A stretch of DNA of 64,000 bases from a virus, in IMG/VR virus record IMGVR_UViG_3300042402_003062, positions 1-64,000 of that record; one strand, given 5' to 3'. This document shows, in pieces, positions 1-9,458 of the stretch. Every line of letters begins with the position of its first letter. Positions within the stretch are counted from its first letter, which is position 1. A program made the translations under genes and the position numbers. A model generated the notes under the pieces. That model did no database searches and was not told the origin of the DNA. It was given only the letters and a program-made list of their open reading frames with translations.

Positions 1-42
1 GATTGTCTTAAACTCCTGCGCTATCCGTTGTGCTAAGTTCAT
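1..42 (-). CDS. Partial CDS at window edge, probable late virion gene
   Basis: Only the first 14 codons are visible (MNLAQRIAQEFKTI), running off the left edge. The start is supported by a strong GAAGGAG ribosome site 7 nt upstream, and the ATG overlaps the TGA of the preceding tail gene (ATGA), so the two are translationally coupled. The position at the downstream end of the tail-fibre operon suggests another fibre or tail component, but the product cannot be identified from this fragment. Confidence 0.6.
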   Translation of the reverse strand, partial: MNLAQRIAQEFKTI

Positions 43-662
43 GTTAATGCTCCTTCAAATTCAAGTATATTCCCTAGTGCAGAATCAGCTGCAGAAATAC
101 TATCTTCTATTAGAGCAATCTTATCAGACACTCCCTTAAATGTATCTAGGTCTACTGGAGCACCAGCAACCATGTCAGCAATCTTACTGTCAACGTACGA
201 CGTTATTTGTTGAGTAACAGAACCATATGCATACGTATAACGTAATTTATAGCCATCGTATAATCCAAGACCACTAATCAATGTAGGAGTTACGATTACA
301 TCCTCAAGACGAAGCTCGTTAATGATCGTGGTTCCATCAACTACATAGATGTCCCATATAACATTATTACTAGGCACATTTTGTGGAATAATTTTACCCG
401 CTACGATGTTGGACTCAACAGTCTCAAAAGACATTGTTTCAACTGTAGATTTACTTATCAGTAACCATTTATTAAGTTGCGCACTCCAACGATACGTTGC
501 AACACCACTACCTGCATCTGGATCAGAAATTGCATCTAATACAGTAACAACCATATTGTCTATTTTTTTATCTATACTATTTCTATCACTTATAGTATCT
601 ACTGTGCGATCTGCATTTTTATACAAAACAATAGCCATTAACCTCTCCTCATGATTTAACAA
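39..662 (-). CDS. Tail fibre-associated protein, 207 aa
   Basis: The C-terminal part (residues about 165-195) contains a PVDLDTFKGVSDKI stretch. This is the degenerate motif (A/P-x-x-LDTLKEL-like) common in phage tail fibres, including the neighbouring 451-residue fibre protein. The N-terminal 150 residues look like beta-rich virion sequence with no recognisable enzyme motif. It sits last but one in the visible minus-strand tail operon and overlaps the next start by 4 nt. A baseplate or fibre-tip component is inferred, not proven. Confidence 0.65.
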   Translation of the reverse strand: MLNHEERLMAIVLYKNADRTVDTISDRNSIDKKIDNMVVTVLDAISDPDAGSGVATYRWSAQLNKWLLISKSTVETMSFETVESNIVAGKIIPQNVPSNNVIWDIYVVDGTTIINELRLEDVIVTPTLISGLGLYDGYKLRYTYAYGSVTQQITSYVDSKIADMVAGAPVDLDTFKGVSDKIALIEDSISAADSALGNILEFEGALT

Positions 663-721
663 ATTTTTAAATAGACAAATAATATACGTCTATATTTAAG
701 TGGTAAGTGTCGCAATATATC

Positions 722-757
722 GTTGCTAATAGGCAACAGTAGGCTCGAAAGCCCACT
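722..757 (-). terminator. Two tandem hairpins between tail genes
   Basis: Read on the minus strand, a stem GTGGGCT-TTCG-AGCCTAC (one G-U pair, UUCG tetraloop) is followed by GTTGC-CTATTA-GCAAC. They lie in the 112-nt gap between the 451-aa fibre gene and the 207-aa gene. There is no long U tract, so an attenuator or RNA-processing site is as likely as a true terminator. Confidence 0.5.
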
Positions 758-774
758 ATATACTATTTTAAAGC

Positions 775-2130
775 TTACTCTGCAGTATATGGATACTGAA
801 CAGTAACAGCTTTGCCATCAAATTGTCCAGTTGTATTTGGGTGCAATTGATATTCTTTACCTGATACAAGTGTTACAGGAATGTCGTAAGATACGAACAA
901 TTCATCAGTGTGACGAACAGTTGCAAAGTTGAAGATCATTCCATTCTTTGGAGTATGCGTAAGAGTGATTTTATCAGCAGCTACAGATAGTCCTTCAGTA
1001 TAGAAAATAGCTCCACCAACTGTAATTGCGCTATCTACTTCTGCTTTGCTATAAACACTGATGTTGGTGCGAGCAGTAGCAACATTGGTAAGATCAGAAA
1101 GGTTGTTAGCTTTTACAAGTTTTGTACCTTCAGCAGCAATAGCACGAGTTTCTTCTGCAGTAATAAGACCTTCAAGGCGAGTTACTTCAGATTCACGATC
1201 TGCAATCTCATCATCCAATAGACCTTCGATACGTCCTTCTTCTGCAACACGTGCGTTATGCTCAGTAGCAGCAGCAGCCTCGATAGCAGATTTAGCATCA
1301 GCAACAGATTTAGCTACAGAACCTACAGTGCTTACATCTCCATTAAGAACATTAATCGCATCTTCTACTTCTTCAAGAGTATCGAATGCTTCAGAAACAG
1401 AACCTTTAAGTTCATTTTTTGCATCTGTAATTTTATTTGTAATTGCAGACAATACATCAGTATCTGGATCAACATTGATATAATCAGCAATTTCTTTCAA
1501 TGTGTTAAGTGCTTCAGGAGCAGCATTAATAACATCAGAGATAGCTTTAGCCATAGAACCTTCGACAGTACTATCACCTTCAATAATATCAAGACGACCT
1601 TCGATAGCAGTAATATCAGAACTTGCACTAGCGTTCAATGAATCAGCGTAACTATTTGCATCAGCAAGAGCTTTAGCGATTGAACCAACAGTAGAAGCAT
1701 CACCTTCTACAACATCCAAGCGTCCAGACAATCCTAGATCAACATCTTCAAGTTCAGAGACCTTTTCAGCAAAACTTGCAACAACTTCATTAATAGAAGC
1801 AACGATATTACTTTTTGCAGCAGTAGTCAACTCAGAAAGAGTGCCCTCTACACCTTTAGCACGATCATCAGCAGCTTTAATTGCAGCATCAAGCTTAACG
1901 TCAGCATCTCCAAGAGAAACAGCAGCAGCAATATAGTTACTTGAACCATTTACAACATATGCACCATCAGCAGCTAAGCCAGCACCAACTTGAGAAGCAT
2001 CAACTTCTGTTTGAAGAGCAGTATCTTTAGTACTACGAGCAGCAGCTTCATTATCGATATTTGTTTGTAGAGTAGTAAGACTTGTTTCCAAACCGTATAC
2101 AGTACTTTTTGAACGAGTTAAAACAGCCAT
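775..2130 (-). CDS. Tail fibre protein with coiled-coil repeats, 451 aa
   Basis: A long alpha-helical protein built of repeats such as 'GRLDVVEGDASTVGSIAKAL', 'GRLDIIEGDSTVEGSMAKAI' and 'VLNGDVSTVGSVAKSV', plus PEALNTLKEIADYI, a motif frequent in T4-like and other tail fibres. The N-terminus is also coiled coil (LETSLTTLQTNIDNEAAARS). The last 90 residues, after KAEVDSAITVGG, look like a beta-rich C-terminal head domain with AVTVQYPYTAE near the end. Its role is probably host recognition on the virion surface. Fibre genes of this type recombine readily, so the tip may differ between relatives. Confidence 0.8.
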   Translation of the reverse strand: MAVLTRSKSTVYGLETSLTTLQTNIDNEAAARSTKDTALQTEVDASQVGAGLAADGAYVVNGSSNYIAAAVSLGDADVKLDAAIKAADDRAKGVEGTLSELTTAAKSNIVASINEVVASFAEKVSELEDVDLGLSGRLDVVEGDASTVGSIAKALADANSYADSLNASASSDITAIEGRLDIIEGDSTVEGSMAKAISDVINAAPEALNTLKEIADYINVDPDTDVLSAITNKITDAKNELKGSVSEAFDTLEEVEDAINVLNGDVSTVGSVAKSVADAKSAIEAAAATEHNARVAEEGRIEGLLDDEIADRESEVTRLEGLITAEETRAIAAEGTKLVKANNLSDLTNVATARTNISVYSKAEVDSAITVGGAIFYTEGLSVAADKITLTHTPKNGMIFNFATVRHTDELFVSYDIPVTLVSGKEYQLHPNTTGQFDGKAVTVQYPYTAE

Positions 2131-2159
2131 ATGTGGCTCCTTATGTTATTAAAATTTGT

Positions 2160-2372
2160 CTATTCAGACTTAGAGGTTAATGACGCAAGTAGTTTTACAG
2201 TACGTCTTATCTCTTTGAGTATAGGTTTGTGTCCTAACTCATATTCTTCTTTAGCCTGCGTATATTGAGCAGGAGTCATACAGACTAATATCTGATTCCT
2301 GCCAACTACAAACTCATACCCTTTAACAATGTTGAGCCAGGCAATAAAATAATGATCGTTTAATTTTATCAC
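2160..2372 (-). CDS. Small protein between fibre genes, 70 aa
   Basis: A 70-residue protein starting MIKLNDHYFIAWLNIVKG, with no signal peptide and no motif I recognise. The C-terminal half is basic and helical (ILKEIRRTVKLLASLTSKSE). It lies only 2 nt after the 102-aa gene in the same operon, so it is probably a virion accessory or fibre chaperone. That role is inferred from position only. Confidence 0.55.
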   Translation of the reverse strand: MIKLNDHYFIAWLNIVKGYEFVVGRNQILVCMTPAQYTQAKEEYELGHKPILKEIRRTVKLLASLTSKSE

Positions 2373-2374
2373 AC

Positions 2375-2683
2375 TTACTCCTTATATGTTAAGTAGGAAA
2401 CTATACAATACATTCCCTTTACGTTATCTGAACTATCAAATAGCACATGTGTACCATTTGTAGTAACTGTAACTTCTTTAGATATCATACTAGACTCAGC
2501 ACTATCAAACAACAATGCCATGTTCCATACTATGTTGCCAAGAGCTAAGCTTGGGAGCAAAGCTGTACTATTTTCAGATATCAATATCTTCTCAGTGGTT
2601 CTAAGTAGTGAATTTTCTACGCTATTAGTACCATATGTAATCTGCTTACTGTCTTCTCTTATGAGTGCTCGAATTCTACTCAT
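2375..2683 (-). CDS. Small virion-associated protein, 102 aa
   Basis: Starts MSRIRALIREDSKQITYG and is rich in beta-prone residues, for example EVTVTTNGTHVLFDSSDNVKG. It lies between the 809-aa fibre gene and the 70-aa gene, all read leftward. Composition and place suggest a structural or fibre-attachment protein. No family is recognised. Confidence 0.55.
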   Translation of the reverse strand: MSRIRALIREDSKQITYGTNSVENSLLRTTEKILISENSTALLPSLALGNIVWNMALLFDSAESSMISKEVTVTTNGTHVLFDSSDNVKGMYCIVSYLTYKE

Positions 2684-2710
2684 TTAGGGGTTACTCCTTT
2701 AGTTGTTATA

Positions 2711-5140
2711 TTATAGTGCATCCTCAAAATCTGGAATGGTTCCTACGTCTATAGCTACCTGATCGTACAAGCTACTTGAAATAAGTATAGACTTGAATGA
2801 GTTTAGTCTATAGCCCATACTGTCTACTCTAACTTCTACCCTAATAGTTACAGGAGCAGACGGCAGTCCATTTCTGCCTATGGTCAAAAGCGTATTAAAC
2901 CCAGCTTCAAATGTAGTTCCATTAGGATACTCTAAAGATTTTACTTCCTGACCTATTATACTATTATCTGCTACATTTACTAATGTAAATGTTATATGCC
3001 TTTGGTTAGCAGTTAGAGCCACTAGTTCTATAGTGGATATGAAATTAAAACTGGCATCTCCTAGGAACGTAATTGTGTTGTTGGCGTTTACTGTCATTAT
3101 AGTAGCATTAGTACTTACTACATCTACATCCCATAGAAGTTGGGTTGGAGTGATTGGAATACTTGCAATAGCAGGATATGTGCTACTGCTGAAACTAGCT
3201 TGTGCAGATGACATATTTGCAATTGCTCTTGTGTTCACACTAATAGCATCTGTTAAATATGTTACTTTATAATCAATTTCTGATTTGGAGTAGGTATTAT
3301 TAAGTGCAACTTGTAAGTCCTCATCTGTGATCGCATCTGTTATTGAAAATCTGTTCCATGTACGTACAGTAATAACATCTCCAGTAGCATCAATAGGCAT
3401 GACTAAGATAAGCGTATTACCGCCTGTTAGATACCAGTCCGACTGACTAAGCAATCTACCATTATAAAAAGCTTCTATTGCAGCAGAGTCTGTGTAGTTA
3501 AATCCAAAGCTAGATTGGGCTTCAGTCCCAACGAACTCAAGCTCTACGAAGGCTGTAGCATTCCCTGCATTTAATAGTGCTGCAATGTTGTCAGCAATAG
3601 TATTTACATTCGCAATGTTATTTGCTACAGTTACAGTCTTGTCAATATTTATAGATACTGTTTCAATATCAGATTCAAGCTTTTGCAAGTTCTGCCCTAC
3701 AACATCTATCTCGCTTACCAACTCATTTAGGTCATCGGACACTGTTAAGATAGAAGCCATATTAGCAACCAAAGTATTTATGTTGTCTTTGTTGTCACTT
3801 ACATCCTGTATAACAGATATATTAGAAGAAACTGTAGTGATGTCTGTTGCTATAGCAATGGCACTTTCAACGTCACCCATAGATCCTACCAGTGATGTTA
3901 TATTATCAATGTTGTCAACAACTACTGTGATATTTGCATCTGCTGATGCAACAATATTTATATCATCAATGTTTGCGTACACTGAATCTAAAACAGACTT
4001 ATCTGAGTATAATGAATCTAGCTTAGACTTCATTGCATAAATAGTATCTAGTGTAGTCTTGTCCGAGTAAATTGATGTTAGACTTGCTAGTGAGGAATAT
4101 AAAGAATCTATCTTGTACGATATTGCATTTAATGCGTCTATAGCATCAGCAGATTCAGATACATTAACTACAGATGCTATGTTTGTTCCAACTTCTACTA
4201 CTGACTGCGCGATTGCAGATACGTTAGATATAGATGTAGCATTCGTAGCCACAATATCTATATTCGGTAGGTTATTTGCAACGTCAACAACAGACGCTAC
4301 GCTATTCGCAACCGTACTAATATCTATAGAGTTGTTAGCAACTGAAATGATATCACTTGAGATAGTAGATACATTATTTATGGAACCAATACTAGCAGCT
4401 ACGGTCTGCAATGAGCTAGATGCATCTGCTACAATATTTATATCTGCGATATTCTCTGACACAACAGATATATCTTCTACTATTAAAACCACGTTATGCA
4501 CTGTCGATGAAATGCTTGCTACAGTATTTACATCAGCAATATTGTCTGCAACAATAATTACATCATCAATATTCATACCAACTTTATTTATGTTACTTCC
4601 AGCAAGCATACTTAAATCATTAGCGACAGTAGTTATATCATAAAGATTTGCAGCTACATCTATTACTGAGATGATATTGGAGCCAGTTGCGACAATATCA
4701 ATTATATTTGTGCTGACAGTACCAAGAACAGCTATGACCTCAGCGTCAGCAACAACATCAATATTGGATAGAGTAGTCGGATTAGCCAACACTTCGATGC
4801 TATCTACTACATCAGCAACAAGAACAATGCTATCTGATATAGCAGCAACATTTTCTAGAAGTTCTATGTTATTAGCAACAACATCAATCTCTGATCTAAT
4901 TTTTTGCAGGTTTTGTCCTACAACGTCTACTTCTGATACTACTTCCTTCAGGTCTTCGGCTACAACTAATATATTCTGTATGTTTGTTGACACGTTTACG
5001 ATGTCTTCAACGTTATCTATTACTGAATTTATATGTGAAATATTATCTGCAACAGTTTTTACAGCATCATATTTACTATCAATCTCGCGAGCAATTGCAG
5101 TATCAGATGCATTTATAAGTGATGTTTGTCGTCTAGGCAT
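2711..5140 (-). CDS. Large tail fibre/appendage protein with NIxxV repeats, 809 aa
   Basis: Residues about 20-500 are a long array of short hydrophobic repeats of the form 'N-I-x-x-V-x-x-V-A' (VADNISHINSVIDNVEDIV, VAANLYDITTVANDL). This pattern is typical of elongated phage fibre shafts. Two copies of a VVGQNLQKIRSEIDVV/VVGQNLQKLESDIETV segment bracket the array. The C-terminal third switches to beta-rich sequence (FVELEFVGTEAQSSFGFNY, DVITVRTWNRFSITD) and is probably a T7-fibre-like head and attachment domain. The start overlaps the stop of the next gene upstream, so the two are coupled. By position it corresponds to N4 gp65/gp66-type tail genes (inference). Confidence 0.8.
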   Translation of the reverse strand: MPRRQTSLINASDTAIAREIDSKYDAVKTVADNISHINSVIDNVEDIVNVSTNIQNILVVAEDLKEVVSEVDVVGQNLQKIRSEIDVVANNIELLENVAAISDSIVLVADVVDSIEVLANPTTLSNIDVVADAEVIAVLGTVSTNIIDIVATGSNIISVIDVAANLYDITTVANDLSMLAGSNINKVGMNIDDVIIVADNIADVNTVASISSTVHNVVLIVEDISVVSENIADINIVADASSSLQTVAASIGSINNVSTISSDIISVANNSIDISTVANSVASVVDVANNLPNIDIVATNATSISNVSAIAQSVVEVGTNIASVVNVSESADAIDALNAISYKIDSLYSSLASLTSIYSDKTTLDTIYAMKSKLDSLYSDKSVLDSVYANIDDINIVASADANITVVVDNIDNITSLVGSMGDVESAIAIATDITTVSSNISVIQDVSDNKDNINTLVANMASILTVSDDLNELVSEIDVVGQNLQKLESDIETVSINIDKTVTVANNIANVNTIADNIAALLNAGNATAFVELEFVGTEAQSSFGFNYTDSAAIEAFYNGRLLSQSDWYLTGGNTLILVMPIDATGDVITVRTWNRFSITDAITDEDLQVALNNTYSKSEIDYKVTYLTDAISVNTRAIANMSSAQASFSSSTYPAIASIPITPTQLLWDVDVVSTNATIMTVNANNTITFLGDASFNFISTIELVALTANQRHITFTLVNVADNSIIGQEVKSLEYPNGTTFEAGFNTLLTIGRNGLPSAPVTIRVEVRVDSMGYRLNSFKSILISSSLYDQVAIDVGTIPDFEDAL

Positions 5141-5784
5141 TACATAAATCCTCGTTCTCTCACTCTATAACGCATGTCCAGGTTATCATTAGTCATCATA
5201 CCATCATTTTTAACTTTCTTACAACTAGCATCAAAACGCATATAGTGTGTGTTACTATCTGCTTGAATACTTCCATCCATGGCCCCATGAGCGCGATACC
5301 CAACATAGAATAAAAGAGGTTCCACTAGCTGCACCGGGATCTGAACATCGTCTAAAAGGTACATTCCAGCATCATCATAACTAATTTTTTGCGACGCATC
5401 TGGTGCTGCCTCATAAATTAAACTCACATACGCTCCAGCTATAGATACAGGAATTTGGACTTTATTCCAACTCACTGTATTTATACTCATAGGATTATCT
5501 TCATTATTAATATCAAGTTCCATAGTAGTGTACTGACTCTGATCTGCAGGGACCTCACCGTACGCAGAGATCAACCACATACAGTCGTTAGGTAATAAGT
5601 ACTCATTATTAGGTACTGTATTTAATTCTAACACAACTTCTTTAATGCTTAGTGGAAAGCGCTTATACAACTCGATAAGACCCAAGTTTAGGTAGGACAC
5701 TATAGCTTTGTCTTCAAACTCACCAAGCTTTAGGTTGCGGAGCTCACCGTACTTAGCCATATCAATTACTTCTTGTACAGTCAT
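5140..5784 (-). CDS. Head-tail connector/adaptor-like structural protein (N4 gp67-like), 214 aa
   Basis: The N-terminus (VQEVIDMAKYGELRNLKLG...YLNLGLIELYKRF) has the helical start seen in phage adaptor and head-completion proteins, followed by LPNDCMWLISAYGEVP and a long beta-rich body. It lies between the fibre and terminase genes, where N4 places gp67. Assignment as a connector rests on overall look and gene order. No catalytic motif is present. Confidence 0.6.
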   Translation of the reverse strand: MTVQEVIDMAKYGELRNLKLGEFEDKAIVSYLNLGLIELYKRFPLSIKEVVLELNTVPNNEYLLPNDCMWLISAYGEVPADQSQYTTMELDINNEDNPMSINTVSWNKVQIPVSIAGAYVSLIYEAAPDASQKISYDDAGMYLLDDVQIPVQLVEPLLFYVGYRAHGAMDGSIQADSNTHYMRFDASCKKVKNDGMMTNDNLDMRYRVRERGFM

Positions 5785-5839
5785 GAGTCCTCCACTAACA
5801 ATTTGCTCTATTATATCTGGCAGAGCCTTAATCTTGTCT

Positions 5840-6235
5840 TTACTTTACAAGGTTATCAAACCATTTGCAGTACTTATATAACCGATTGGCACCTGGTAAA
5901 GTTAACTTCCCCTCATACTTCCATTTATCAAGTACTATTTCAATAGCATTAAGCGTGTACCCTACTGTAATACTACTCACCTCACAGAACTCACCAATCT
6001 CCGCATGAATCCCAGCATTACCCCACATTCTATTAATTGCAGTACACCCATCTGTTACAGATTCTACACCCAACAGCATCACTATACCTGTATCGATACC
6101 ATCCTTGTATAAGTGGTACAGCACAGCATGCCCACTAACTCCAAGTCTTACACTACCTAGTATGTCTGTTGCAGTCTTATCAAGTTCTTCGTCGCTAAAC
6201 CACTCATCCGGTAATCTGTCCTGTGCTTCAATCAT
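5840..6235 (-). CDS. Conserved phage protein next to terminase, 131 aa
   Basis: A compact 131-residue protein (MIEAQDRLPDEWFSDEELDK...) with a central hydrophobic strand IVMLLGVESVTDG and a C-terminal LPGANRLYKYCKWFDNLVK. The start codon overlaps the terminase stop (TAATG), so it is translated with it. It might be an acetyltransferase-like or packaging accessory fold, but I do not recognise the family. Confidence 0.6.
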   Translation of the reverse strand: MIEAQDRLPDEWFSDEELDKTATDILGSVRLGVSGHAVLYHLYKDGIDTGIVMLLGVESVTDGCTAINRMWGNAGIHAEIGEFCEVSSITVGYTLNAIEIVLDKWKYEGKLTLPGANRLYKYCKWFDNLVK

Positions 6236-8115
6236 TAGAATACTGTACTCCCTTTGTAATTTTCTTCTTCTTTTTCAAAGTTCATATCACTATAGATACT
6301 TCGTTTTATGTTATCTTGCTTATCAATACGTGCTGCTTGCGTCGGTTGTACAACCACCATATGATTTAGCATACTCACTAAGTCTGGTCCGTCATCCGCT
6401 CTAGCAAAGTTCATATGGGTCGCTCCTCGGACTTGCTCAAGGAATTCTTTCATATCCTGTGTATCTTTTAGGTGCTCAGGCAACCATAACTTTTGTGGCA
6501 GCATAAACTGAGTAACAGCAATTCTAAATCGTTCATGCTTACTTCCTCCGGCTTTTCTACTAAGGATCCCTTTACGGATTTCATCCTTATCCACGCCTTT
6601 TTGCCTAGCAAATGTGTGCCAATCACTACGCTCCATCATTATCTTTTCTAGACTAAAGATATGTGCAGTCTGACTTCCATCTACCTCAACACCAATCTCC
6701 ACATGTTTGCCCATACGTCGGTAGCGTGCAGCCCAGTCAAGTACAGTTGTGTACTGTTCAGTCATACTCATTTTGCGTAGTGCGAGGTCAAGCATGAACC
6801 AGTCGCCATTATTTCCTAATGCCCAAGCAGCAGCTCCACTATTATCCGATGTTTCTCCACTAGTCGTCGTGAAGTCGGTGGTAATGTATATGTTATATGC
6901 ATAGAGATTATCTTGTATGAAGGTTGTGTCACAAAACTGTAGGCACTTCTCCGGGACCAATCGGTCCGCATCACTAGATAGACGTAACATACGCTCTTGT
7001 AAAAATGACTTTAACTTGTTTGCTTTTTTAGCATTACGTACCATCTTCGCTATCGATACTGCTGGATGCATATCTTCCCAACTACTCTCAATATCTCTAG
7101 CAGTTAGACCTTCCTTCTCAACATCAAAGTCTCGCGCAATTGGGATGACAGCTGGAGTAAACGCCCCATTAAGTAAAGCTTTTGTGTTTACATCATTGTA
7201 GTGGAATGGCGTAAACGTTAGGATCAATCGTCCTTGACCTCCACCTTTTAAGGCCGCAAGCGCATCACTATATATAATATCCTCTAGGTTCGATGTCATA
7301 ACCTTTGAGTACGCTGCTGCAGTATTGAGGATAGCATCATCAGCCCCAATTAAGTCAGGTCTTCGTTCACCATACCTTGATCCACGCACCCCGGTATTTA
7401 TACCTTGATAACGTATTAGGAAGGATCGATTCTTCTTAGGCCCTGGACCCTTACGAACAAACTCAGATTCTGTTTCTGTAAATCGCATCTCCTCAAAGTA
7501 ATCTTTTAAGTAGGCAGACTCTTCACACATTGCGCGTACTGCCAAGGCATTGATCCTCGCCCCACCTTTACTTGACGCAGCAAGCCATAGGTAAAAGTAC
7601 ACTTTACCAATTCCGTTAGGGAGCGTACCTTTAATAGCGCTGTACACACCAAAAAAAGAGATAACAATTGTTGACTTTGCAAGACCCCGTGATTCCATAA
7701 ATCCTATAGCCAATGGGTCAATCTCAATACTCTTACACACATCTTCAGAGTATGGGAAGCTTAACGGATCTGTAATATACCCAAGTAGCAAGTCCACCAT
7801 GAAGTAGTGCGCGATCGGTGTTGCAAAGTCAAAATCTTTACCTTCCACTAATCGCATTAGTGTGAAGAACTCAAATGCTTCAACACTAGGTGTGTACCGT
7901 GGGAATGTTGGATCATAACTATCTAGTGCTGCGTCAAGGTCAAACACCGCATTAGCTTTTGTCTCAGCCTCTAGTGCATGTGCAGCTTCCATCTCCTCTT
8001 CATCAACAATATTGTTTATTAAGTGCTCCGCGCTAGCCCCAAGTGTAGCAAGTAAGTATTCCTTATCCTCTACACTAAGATCTTCTACTTTGTACTCATC
8101 ATTATAGCCTCTCAT
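6235..8115 (-). CDS. Terminase large subunit
   Basis: DNA-packaging motor ATPase/nuclease, 626 aa. A non-canonical Walker A (SRGLAKST, residues 142-149) fits the R/K-x-x-x-x-K-S/T form of phage terminases. It is followed by an acidic Walker B-like segment (DLIGADDAIL) and coupling motif region (LILTFTPFHY). The C-terminal RNase H-like nuclease shows YITTDFTTTSG (first Asp) and KHVEIGVEVDGSQTAHIF (second acidic site). It is preceded by the gp69-like gene and followed by an overlapping small gene, the same arrangement as N4 gp68/gp69. It marks one end of the N4-type gene order. Confidence 0.92.
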   Translation of the reverse strand: MRGYNDEYKVEDLSVEDKEYLLATLGASAEHLINNIVDEEEMEAAHALEAETKANAVFDLDAALDSYDPTFPRYTPSVEAFEFFTLMRLVEGKDFDFATPIAHYFMVDLLLGYITDPLSFPYSEDVCKSIEIDPLAIGFMESRGLAKSTIVISFFGVYSAIKGTLPNGIGKVYFYLWLAASSKGGARINALAVRAMCEESAYLKDYFEEMRFTETESEFVRKGPGPKKNRSFLIRYQGINTGVRGSRYGERRPDLIGADDAILNTAAAYSKVMTSNLEDIIYSDALAALKGGGQGRLILTFTPFHYNDVNTKALLNGAFTPAVIPIARDFDVEKEGLTARDIESSWEDMHPAVSIAKMVRNAKKANKLKSFLQERMLRLSSDADRLVPEKCLQFCDTTFIQDNLYAYNIYITTDFTTTSGETSDNSGAAAWALGNNGDWFMLDLALRKMSMTEQYTTVLDWAARYRRMGKHVEIGVEVDGSQTAHIFSLEKIMMERSDWHTFARQKGVDKDEIRKGILSRKAGGSKHERFRIAVTQFMLPQKLWLPEHLKDTQDMKEFLEQVRGATHMNFARADDGPDLVSMLNHMVVVQPTQAARIDKQDNIKRSIYSDMNFEKEEENYKGSTVF

Positions 8116-8118
8116 TTA

Positions 8119-8904
8119 CTACTCCTCAATCTCAGTATCGATTACTATACCAACTCTTTGTACCTCTCTAAGTGATCTTCCGGACTGGAACTGTTGGCGC
8201 ATTAACTCAGCACTCTCTGCAATTTGCTTAGCCAAGTTCTGTTGCATCTGCATTGCTTCTTCATTCAACCCAACCTTTAACTCAATACTCTTATCTTCCG
8301 GTGGACGTAGGTAATCCAACGCTCCAAGGGCCGCATTTAACTGCACAGTTGGGCTAACGTAGTCATCCACTTTAGCACCAACCCCATTGGTAAGATCCAC
8401 CAACTTCTTAATTAGCTGATTACGCACCGGTAAGAACTCAATATGTGCATGAATCGCAGATCTGCTTAGGATCTCCACAACAGTCTTTGACTTAGCATAC
8501 TCCGTAGCAAAACTACTAGTATCACTCTTCCGTGCTTTAATCTCTAATGTCTTTACAGGAAACACAAGCTCATAGGCTCTTGTATTAGAGCACCCGGTCT
8601 GCACATGTGACACAAACTTAATCGCATTAATCAATCGATCAACCGATACCCCAGGCCCAATCAAGTCTGTGTATGATAGAAACTTCTCTTCAAAGTAATC
8701 TTGCAGCAGCCCATCAGATTCTTCAATATTATGGATACGTTCTAGTGTTGCTCGAATTGTTTCATCATTTACTTGGCCCTTCATTACACTACGTAATAGT
8801 TCTTCTGTGATTAAGGACTCATTAGACTCAGCAGCCTGGCGCATCTCACCTTTTACATTCTTTACTAAATTTTTTACTGAATTATTTATAACTTCTTTTG
8901 CCAC
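8119..8904 (-). CDS. N4 gp69-like protein upstream of terminase, 261 aa
   Basis: I place the start at a GTG (8904-8902) preceded by AGGAG at the right spacing and lying just after the stop of the previous gene. A longer upstream reading would overlap that gene by about 50 nt. The protein is mostly helical, with GPGVSVDRLINAIKFVSHVQTG and a C-terminal coiled coil (EEAMQMQQNLAKQIAESAEL). Length and position match N4 gp69 and suggest a packaging role such as a small-terminase or DNA-recognition function. That role is inferred. Confidence 0.6.
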   Translation of the reverse strand: MAKEVINNSVKNLVKNVKGEMRQAAESNESLITEELLRSVMKGQVNDETIRATLERIHNIEESDGLLQDYFEEKFLSYTDLIGPGVSVDRLINAIKFVSHVQTGCSNTRAYELVFPVKTLEIKARKSDTSSFATEYAKSKTVVEILSRSAIHAHIEFLPVRNQLIKKLVDLTNGVGAKVDDYVSPTVQLNAALGALDYLRPPEDKSIELKVGLNEEAMQMQQNLAKQIAESAELMRQQFQSGRSLREVQRVGIVIDTEIEE

Positions 8905-8912
8905 AGTATCTC

Positions 8913-9299
8913 CTATATTTCTATTAAATTTCGTACTTGTGCAGGGTAATCCGCATTCATACACTCTACATACGCAAGTTCCACTATAGTAAGGTCACAC
9001 TCCACCAATTCACTGCATCCATCAAACTCAAATGCTGGGTAGTATCGATGTTCTTTTAGTCGTTCCAGTAATGCAGCCTCAACTACATAGTTATTATGTG
9101 TTCGATCATTGCGCAGTATCTCTATCTTTGGGAGAAACTTATACACCCCATGAATAGCTTCTGATAACTCCAATGCTCGCTTAAGCGCACACCGATTGGT
9201 AGTCCCAATCTTTATAACAGATTTACCATCCAACTCTATACGCAACAGGTACACTTCACCATCGATCTTGCGCGGCTCCCTAGCTTTACCTCGTGCCAT
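8913..9299 (-). CDS. GIY-YIG/T5orf172-like protein, 128 aa
   Basis: Residues about 10-95 follow the T5orf172/MUG113 branch of the GIY-YIG fold: GEVYLLRI, then KIGTTNRCALKRALEL, an E-x-x-R (KIEILRND) and an E in VVEAALLERLKEHRY. The true GIY and YIG triads are degenerate (VYLL / VIKIGT), as is usual in this branch. Such proteins are DNA-binding or nuclease-like and often free-standing in phages. I chose ATG at 9299 over an in-frame upstream TTG. It lies in the terminase operon. Confidence 0.6.
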   Translation of the reverse strand: MARGKAREPRKIDGEVYLLRIELDGKSVIKIGTTNRCALKRALELSEAIHGVYKFLPKIEILRNDRTHNNYVVEAALLERLKEHRYYPAFEFDGCSELVECDLTIVELAYVECMNADYPAQVRNLIEI

Positions 9300-9300
9300 C

Positions 9301-9456
9301 TTAGATCCACCCAAGTAACAGCAATATCTTTTCTACACCCAAGTACCATGCATAAGGAATAAAGAATATAGCAAAAAACGTAGACCAGAACCCTTTAGCT
9401 AGGACAATCCCAACAAGCCAACTAATAACACATAGTGCAGTAAATACGTTACTCAT
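9301..9456 (-). CDS. Small hydrophobic membrane protein, 51 aa
   Basis: The sequence MSNVFTALCVISWLVGIVLA begins a protein that is nearly all hydrophobic, with two probable membrane segments (about 4-20 and 26-46) separated by a short KGFWS turn. It ends in LGWI and its stop lies 2 nt before the next ATG. Size and topology are compatible with a holin or other small membrane effector, but nothing specific proves that. Confidence 0.5.
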   Translation of the reverse strand: MSNVFTALCVISWLVGIVLAKGFWSTFFAIFFIPYAWYLGVEKILLLLGWI

Positions 9457-9458
9457 AG

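Noticed and set aside
1061-1641. Plus-strand ORFs opposite the fibre genes
   Set aside because: Low-complexity Ser-rich products that mirror coiled-coil repeats on the other strand; no start signals.
3585-5147. Plus-strand ORFs opposite the 809-aa fibre gene
   Set aside because: Antisense to a repeat array; composition is a reflection of the NIxxV repeats.
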